The translations under genes and the position numbers were made by a program. Source: Arcobacter sp. (GTDB lineage: Bacteria; Campylobacterota; Campylobacteria; Campylobacterales; Arcobacteraceae). Taken from it: 10,731 bases of DNA. Under the pieces are notes generated by a model. That model was given only the letters and a program-made list of their open reading frames with translations, was not told the DNA's origin and ran no database searches. Location of the stretch: the NCBI GenBank assembly GCA_016744485.1, contig JADGEG010000059.1:1-10731 (forward strand). Direction: 5' to 3'. Of this stretch, positions 6,973 to 10,731 are shown piece after piece. Each line of letters begins with the position of its first letter. Position 1 is the first letter of the stretch.

Positions 6973-8844
6973 TCAGTTTTCATCCATATATTTTTTATGC
7001 CACAACTGAAAAACTAAAATAAACCACAGTTTGTTTATATTTAAAGCGCTGCCATCTTTAAATTTTTGATACTCTTTTCGTATATATTTATTATTCAAAA
7101 GATTATGTTTATCTAGCTTTTTATTAGAAAAATTTTCTTCAAATAATTCTTTTAAGTCACTACCAAACCACTCAAACATAGGTATTCCAAAACCCATTTT
7201 AGGTCTATCTATCATCTTTTTTGGTATATATCGTTCTAATACTTTTCTAAGAAGATACTTACTATCACCATTTTTGTATTTGAATTCAAAAGGAACTTGT
7301 GCCATAAACTGAGCAATTCTATGATCCAACAATGGTTCTCGTCCCTCAATACTTACACTCATAGTGGCACGATCAACTTTTGTAAGAATATCATCCACCA
7401 TATATCTATGATAATCCCACAGCATCATGCCTTGCATAGGATGTTCTTTTTTCCCAACTTGAAAACTCTTTTCTTCTATATCTTTTACAAATCCAAGCAA
7501 TTCTTTAATTTCATAATTTTTAGAATTATGAATTAACTTTTCATAAACATTTTTCCAACTATCATCTTTTAACATTTCATTTAATTGATTATATTTATGC
7601 TCAAAGTTCTTAATTTTCACTAATTTTGAAACACTTTTTACTCCAACTAAATCCATCATAAAAGATATGCTTTTTCTAATAAATTTTGGAAACTTAAAAA
7701 TTGTTTTTCCAATATGATTTGCATACCAATATCTTTCATATCCACAAAATATTTCATCTCCACCATCTGCACTAAGAACTACTTTTATACCAGCATCTTT
7801 AGCCACTTGAGATACTAAAGTAGTTGGTATTCCACTACTATCACCAAAAGGCTCATCATAAATTTCTACAAAATTATCTAAAATCTCTTTAGCCTGTTTT
7901 GAATCTAATAATTTTTCTGTATGAGTAGTACCTATATGATTTGCTACTTCCTTAGCATAAATTGCTTCATTGTATTTAGCTTCTTTAAACCCAATAGTAA
8001 ATGTATGTATATTTCCATAATGTTTTTGTAATATAGACGCTACAATTGAGCTATCTATACCACCACTTAAAAACACACCTACTGGCACGTCACTAACCAT
8101 TCTATACTTAAAGGAATCAATTAATAAAAGTTCTAATTCATTTACTAATTCATTTTCATCTTTTTTAAATTTTGGAAGCTCAAAAAAAGGCAATATAGAC
8201 CAATACTCTTTTATGTTAAATTTTTTCTTTTTTATATCAAAAACACAATAATTACCAGCAGGTAATTTAAAAGTATTTTCAAATATAGAAAGATTTGAAG
8301 ATATATATCCAAACTGAAAAAACTCATAAAGAGCATCTTTGTTGATAATCAAATCTTTTTTATATTCCATAATAGGTTTGAGTTCACTAGAAAATACAAA
8401 GTCTTTTTCATCAAAATAATAGTAAAGTGGTTTAACCCCTACTCTATCTCTTATAAGTGTAACCGTCTGTAAATTTTTATCATAAATAGCTATTGAAAAC
8501 ATACCAATAAACTTATCTACTGCTTTTATACCCCACTTATGATATGCTTTAAGTATTACTTCACTGTCTGTGTTTGAAGTGAACTTATAACCAAATTTTT
8601 CAAGTTGAATTTTTATTTCTTGAAAGTTGTAAACCTCTCCGTTATAAACCATTTCAAAATTTTCATAACTCATTGGCTGATGCCCAAAAGAACTTAAGTC
8701 TAAAACAGAAAGCCTTACATGTCCTAAAGAAAATTCTTCGCACTCATATTTGCCACTATCATCTGGTCCTCTATGTTTTATGCTTTTTAGCATAGAAGCT
8801 AAAACTTTACTTTTTTTATTATTAAAACCTACTATTCCACACAT
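6973..8844 (-). CDS. AsnB-type glutamine-dependent amidotransferase (first copy), probable sugar amidation
   Basis: A 623-residue class II glutamine amidotransferase with an asparagine-synthetase domain, full length for the exopolysaccharide-locus AsnB group. Seen: catalytic Cys2 (MCGIVG), HRGPDDSG at 24-31, Arg44, VYNGEVYN at 66-73, Asp93, RDRVGVKPLYY at 132-142, the PPi loop SGGIDSS at 260-266, SADGGDEIFCGYERY at 358-372, and a C-terminal block LTKVDRATMSVSIEGREPLL. The glutaminase and ATP sites look complete. In this setting amidation of a sugar carboxylate on a nucleotide-sugar or lipid-linked glycan is more likely than making free asparagine, though the sequence alone does not settle it. 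No sugar dehydrogenase that would make the uronic acid is in the window; it would have to be elsewhere. The ATG follows the methyltransferase stop without a gap. Confidence 0.9.
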   Translation of the reverse strand: MCGIVGFNNKKSKVLASMLKSIKHRGPDDSGKYECEEFSLGHVRLSVLDLSSFGHQPMSYENFEMVYNGEVYNFQEIKIQLEKFGYKFTSNTDSEVILKAYHKWGIKAVDKFIGMFSIAIYDKNLQTVTLIRDRVGVKPLYYYFDEKDFVFSSELKPIMEYKKDLIINKDALYEFFQFGYISSNLSIFENTFKLPAGNYCVFDIKKKKFNIKEYWSILPFFELPKFKKDENELVNELELLLIDSFKYRMVSDVPVGVFLSGGIDSSIVASILQKHYGNIHTFTIGFKEAKYNEAIYAKEVANHIGTTHTEKLLDSKQAKEILDNFVEIYDEPFGDSSGIPTTLVSQVAKDAGIKVVLSADGGDEIFCGYERYWYANHIGKTIFKFPKFIRKSISFMMDLVGVKSVSKLVKIKNFEHKYNQLNEMLKDDSWKNVYEKLIHNSKNYEIKELLGFVKDIEEKSFQVGKKEHPMQGMMLWDYHRYMVDDILTKVDRATMSVSIEGREPLLDHRIAQFMAQVPFEFKYKNGDSKYLLRKVLERYIPKKMIDRPKMGFGIPMFEWFGSDLKELFEENFSNKKLDKHNLLNNKYIRKEYQKFKDGSALNINKLWFILVFQLWHKKYMDEN

Positions 8845-9663
8845 TTATGTTATCTTTTTAAAGACAAATTCGTTACATGCCATTCCACCACCAGCCGTAT
8901 AAAGTTTATCTAATTGAAAACCATTTTGCTTATAAAAATAAAATATCTCTTCTGGTTTTGCAGTTTCAAATGGATATCCACCTAACCAATCAATTAAATC
9001 ATAATAAATACTCATTCCTCTTTGTTTTTTGTATTCCTTATATCTTTTAAATGGGCTTTTTAATAACAACAAATCTTTTATAGCACCCTTAAATGTATTA
9101 AATATAATATAAAAATATTTCCACAAACACTTCATAACTAAACTTATATTGTACGTCTTTTTTACAAATGTCCAATATTTAGTCCAATATGTTTGTGTAT
9201 TATAAATAGATATATAAGTAATTCCATCGTTGTTAATTACATTTAATGAATTACTTAATGCGTTCCACATAAAGCCTGTATGATGAAGTACACCCCAACT
9301 GTATACTATATCAAATTTACCCAAACTATTAATATAATTATTATCTAAAATACTACCTTGCTCAATTTGCCAATCATCATCATCTGGGAAATAACATTCT
9401 TTTAAATATTTAGTGCATTCTACACTCTGCATATCAAAATCGAAACTATACACTTTTGCTCCAAGCATTCTAGCTGCTAAGCTATGTAATCCGCTTCCAC
9501 TTCCAATATCTAAAAAAGTTTTTCCTTTAAGATCACCTAACCACTCTTGAAGCTTTATCTTAGAACATTCAATTTGTTCTTCGCTTATATTTTCTAAAAA
9601 AGATTTCCAATTTGAACCAAACTCAAATCTTTTACCATCTGTTACTTCATTTTGCCAAGCCAT
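8845..9663 (-). CDS. Class I SAM-dependent methyltransferase
   Basis: A 272-residue soluble methyltransferase with a Rossmann-like SAM fold. Seen: motif I LDIGSGSGLHS at 51-61, acidic ribose-binding FDFD at 74-77, and the motif-IV-like region DIVYSWGVLHHTG at 118-130 followed by MWNALSNSLNVINNDG. The LHHTG..W.AL pattern is typical of a methyltransferase group found in surface-polysaccharide loci. Methylation of a sugar hydroxyl or carboxyl on the glycan is the likely role; the position is unknown. The C-terminal third (from about 155) is rich in Lys, Tyr and Trp and was not recognised; it probably forms the substrate cap. Its start overlaps the end of the upstream glycosyltransferase gene by 17 bases and has a good ribosome binding site inside that gene. 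Confidence 0.85.
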   Translation of the reverse strand: MAWQNEVTDGKRFEFGSNWKSFLENISEEQIECSKIKLQEWLGDLKGKTFLDIGSGSGLHSLAARMLGAKVYSFDFDMQSVECTKYLKECYFPDDDDWQIEQGSILDNNYINSLGKFDIVYSWGVLHHTGFMWNALSNSLNVINNDGITYISIYNTQTYWTKYWTFVKKTYNISLVMKCLWKYFYIIFNTFKGAIKDLLLLKSPFKRYKEYKKQRGMSIYYDLIDWLGGYPFETAKPEEIFYFYKQNGFQLDKLYTAGGGMACNEFVFKKIT

Positions 9664-10450
9664 AAATCTCCCTTTGTGTATTTTGAAGCATTTTTAAAAG
9701 TGAAAAATTATCTTCAATTTTATCTCTGCTTTTTATACCTAAACTACGATAATTACTATTTACGATATTAATTAATCCATTATACAAACTTTGTTCATCA
9801 TTTGAATTTACTACTATACCAACATCTTCAACTATCATAGAGCTATCCCCTACATCTGTAACGACACAAACAATCTCACAACTCATAGCTTCAGCTATGG
9901 CATTGCTAAATCCCTCTCCAAAAGAAGAAGAAGAAGATATATCCAATCCACTATAAATATCTTCTACATTATTCTGATTTCCAAGCCAAAAAAATCTTTT
10001 TTCATTGTAATTATTAAGTATATTATAACATTCTTGTTTTATTTTTTCATCTCCACCACCAACTGAGAAAAAACAGATATTATCATAATTATCTAAAATC
10101 TTTTTTGCTACTTTTGAAAAAACTATATATCCTTTCATATAATCTATTCTTGCTACTATTCCTATGGCTATATCTGTCTCTTTTAAATCATATTTTCCTC
10201 TAAATATTTTTCTTTTAATTTCATCTTTTTTGAATTTATTTGTATCTATTCCATTGTGAATAACCACTGATTTGGCCATATAAAATCCACAATCTTTATG
10301 AAACTTTATTGAGGCATTAGAATTCGCTATTATCTTATCAACCCTGTTAGATAAAATTTTCTGCAACCAAAATATCAATTGTGATACTTTACCATACTGT
10401 TTTAAGTCCATATTCGAAGCACGAAAACCCCATATAATTTTTGTTTTTTT
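9647..10450 (-). CDS. GT4 glycosyltransferase, WbnK-like, 5' end missing
   Basis: The C-terminal two thirds of a retaining GT4 transferase. The first in-frame ATG (10409-10411) would give 254 residues, but it is internal: reading upstream in frame gives KKTKIIWGFRASN before MDLKQYG, and WG-[IVF]-R-x-SNMDL is a conserved block in the middle of this family. About 100-150 N-terminal residues are therefore absent, and the frame hits a stop at 10475-10477 in foreign-looking DNA. Seen, numbered from the internal Met: IIANSNASIKFH at 27-38, NGIDTNKF at 53-60, IGIVARIDYMKG at 83-94, and the E-x7-E element FGEGFSNAIAEAM with Glu166 and Glu174, preceded by a serine run encoded by a triplet repeat (9922-9936). 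Donor and linkage are unknown. As it stands the product would lack the acceptor-binding domain and be inactive; the intact gene probably continues in the true neighbouring sequence. Confidence 0.85.
   Translation of the reverse strand, partial: KKTKIIWGFRASNMDLKQYGKVSQLIFWLQKILSNRVDKIIANSNASIKFHKDCGFYMAKSVVIHNGIDTNKFKKDEIKRKIFRGKYDLKETDIAIGIVARIDYMKGYIVFSKVAKKILDNYDNICFFSVGGGDEKIKQECYNILNNYNEKRFFWLGNQNNVEDIYSGLDISSSSSFGEGFSNAIAEAMSCEIVCVVTDVGDSSMIVEDVGIVVNSNDEQSLYNGLINIVNSNYRSLGIKSRDKIEDNFSLLKMLQNTQREIYGLAK
9668..9674 (-). promoter_or_regulatory. Ribosome binding site of the methyltransferase gene
   Basis: Minus-strand AAGGGAG ends four bases before the ATG at 9661-9663 and lies within the last codons of the upstream glycosyltransferase gene. 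It supports this start and independent initiation despite the 17-base overlap. Confidence 0.7.
9922..9936. repeat. Five-copy AAG triplet repeat in a coding region
   Basis: Five perfect AAG units (CTT on the coding strand) encode the serine run just before the FGEGF motif of the truncated glycosyltransferase. Copy changes would keep the frame and only change the number of serines. Serines are common at this point in the family, so it may have no special role. Confidence 0.6.
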
Positions 10451-10475
10451 TTGTTTGCTGGTTTCACCAGTATTT
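10448..10475. other. Abrupt composition junction, probable chimeric join
   Basis: Left of this point the sequence is about 25% G+C and codes on the minus strand; right of it a sampled 60-base block (10501-10560) is 50% G+C with coding signal on the plus strand. Glycosyltransferase family similarity reads on the minus strand up to about 10447, then stops. A T-rich run with one interrupting G (10439-10453) lies at the edge. Both flanking genes lack their 5' ends. A misassembled or chimeric molecule is the simplest reading; a genuine rearrangement cannot be excluded. Confidence 0.7.
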
Positions 10476-10731
10476 TATTACAACCTCGCCCGCCACGAGC
10501 TGACAGCGCAACCGACACCAGCAGCATTAAGTTCTCTAAACTGCAAGCAGCAAGCCTAACGCAATTGTTGCTTTTATTGACGCTCACCATCGCGCTGGCC
10601 TCAGCCTTAGGAATTGGCGCATGGAACACACATTATCTCGACTGGGTTAATGGCACAGACTTAACTCAGCACTTCAACCTAATTATTGCCAGCAGCCTGG
10701 CATTGATTGATGCCAACGCACGGCTTGGGGT
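10454..10731 (+). CDS. Partial membrane protein of unknown function, both ends missing
   Basis: A plus-strand frame stays open from 10406 to the window edge; the part from about 10454 on has codon use unlike the rest of the window (frequent GCC, AGC, CTG, ACC). It has no ATG, so the 5' end is missing at the junction, and the window cuts its 3' end. About 92 codons can be read: a short hydrophobic stretch (FAGFTSILL), a polar linker (PRPPRADSATDTSS), a clear membrane helix at 10565-10624 (LLLLLTLTIALASALGIGAW), then a polar stretch and a second, weaker hydrophobic one (LIIASSLALI). I do not recognise the family. The other two plus frames contain stops. Codon style suggests a moderate-G+C proteobacterium, but this is a guess from a short fragment. 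Confidence 0.55.

Noticed and set aside
7297..7536. Plus-strand open frame of 79 codons
   Set aside because: It lies wholly antisense to a well-supported amidotransferase gene, resembles no known protein and has no ribosome binding site.
2268..8844. Reading the AsnB-type genes as housekeeping asparagine synthetases
   Set aside because: Two different copies within a glycan operon, coupled to glycosyltransferases and a flippase, fit sugar amidation better; this rests on context and is not proven.
10402..10629. Minus-strand open frame of 75 codons
   Set aside because: It crosses the composition junction, overlaps the glycosyltransferase in another frame and is antisense to the better plus-strand coding frame.

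Overview
The window looks like an N-linked protein glycosylation (pgl) locus from a Campylobacterota bacterium. The exact genus cannot be fixed; a Sulfurimonas- or Arcobacter-like free-living member is a guess. The signs are a very A+T-rich sequence (sampled blocks are about 22-35% G+C), a PglB-type oligosaccharyltransferase at the left edge, a near full-length PglK-type lipid-linked oligosaccharide flippase, and a PglJ-type GalNAc transferase. These three were recognised by recalled similarity to the Campylobacter jejuni proteins, not by a database search.

Layout, in the direction of transcription (all core genes are on the minus strand, right to left): a GT4 glycosyltransferase with its 5' end missing (9647 to about 10450); a class I SAM methyltransferase (8845-9663); an AsnB-type amidotransferase (6973-8844); pglK (5232-6932); a pglJ-like glycosyltransferase (4080-5231); a second, divergent AsnB-type amidotransferase (2268-4079); a CapM/PglA-type glycosyltransferase (1159-2268); then a roughly 310-base A+T-rich gap with a possible terminator; then the 5' part of pglB, cut by the window edge. 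Most junctions are 0-base or overlapping, so the seven genes from the GT4 gene to 1159 look like one translationally coupled operon.

Inferred joint function: the GT4 enzymes build an undecaprenyl-diphosphate-linked oligosaccharide on the cytoplasmic face. The two AsnB-like enzymes probably amidate carboxyl groups on sugars (uronic acids), and the methyltransferase may methylate the glycan. PglK flips the lipid-linked oligosaccharide to the periplasm and PglB transfers it to asparagine in proteins. Two different amidotransferases and a methyltransferase are not part of the classical C. jejuni pgl set, so the product is probably a modified N-glycan that differs from the C. jejuni heptasaccharide.

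The last 280 or so bases (from about 10450) are a different kind of DNA: about 50% G+C with proteobacterial-looking codon use, holding a 5'-truncated plus-strand membrane protein. The minus-strand glycosyltransferase is also 5'-truncated at the same point. Two genes beheaded at one abrupt composition change suggest a chimeric assembly join, or less likely a recent rearrangement. There are no rRNA, tRNA, CRISPR or insertion-sequence signals.
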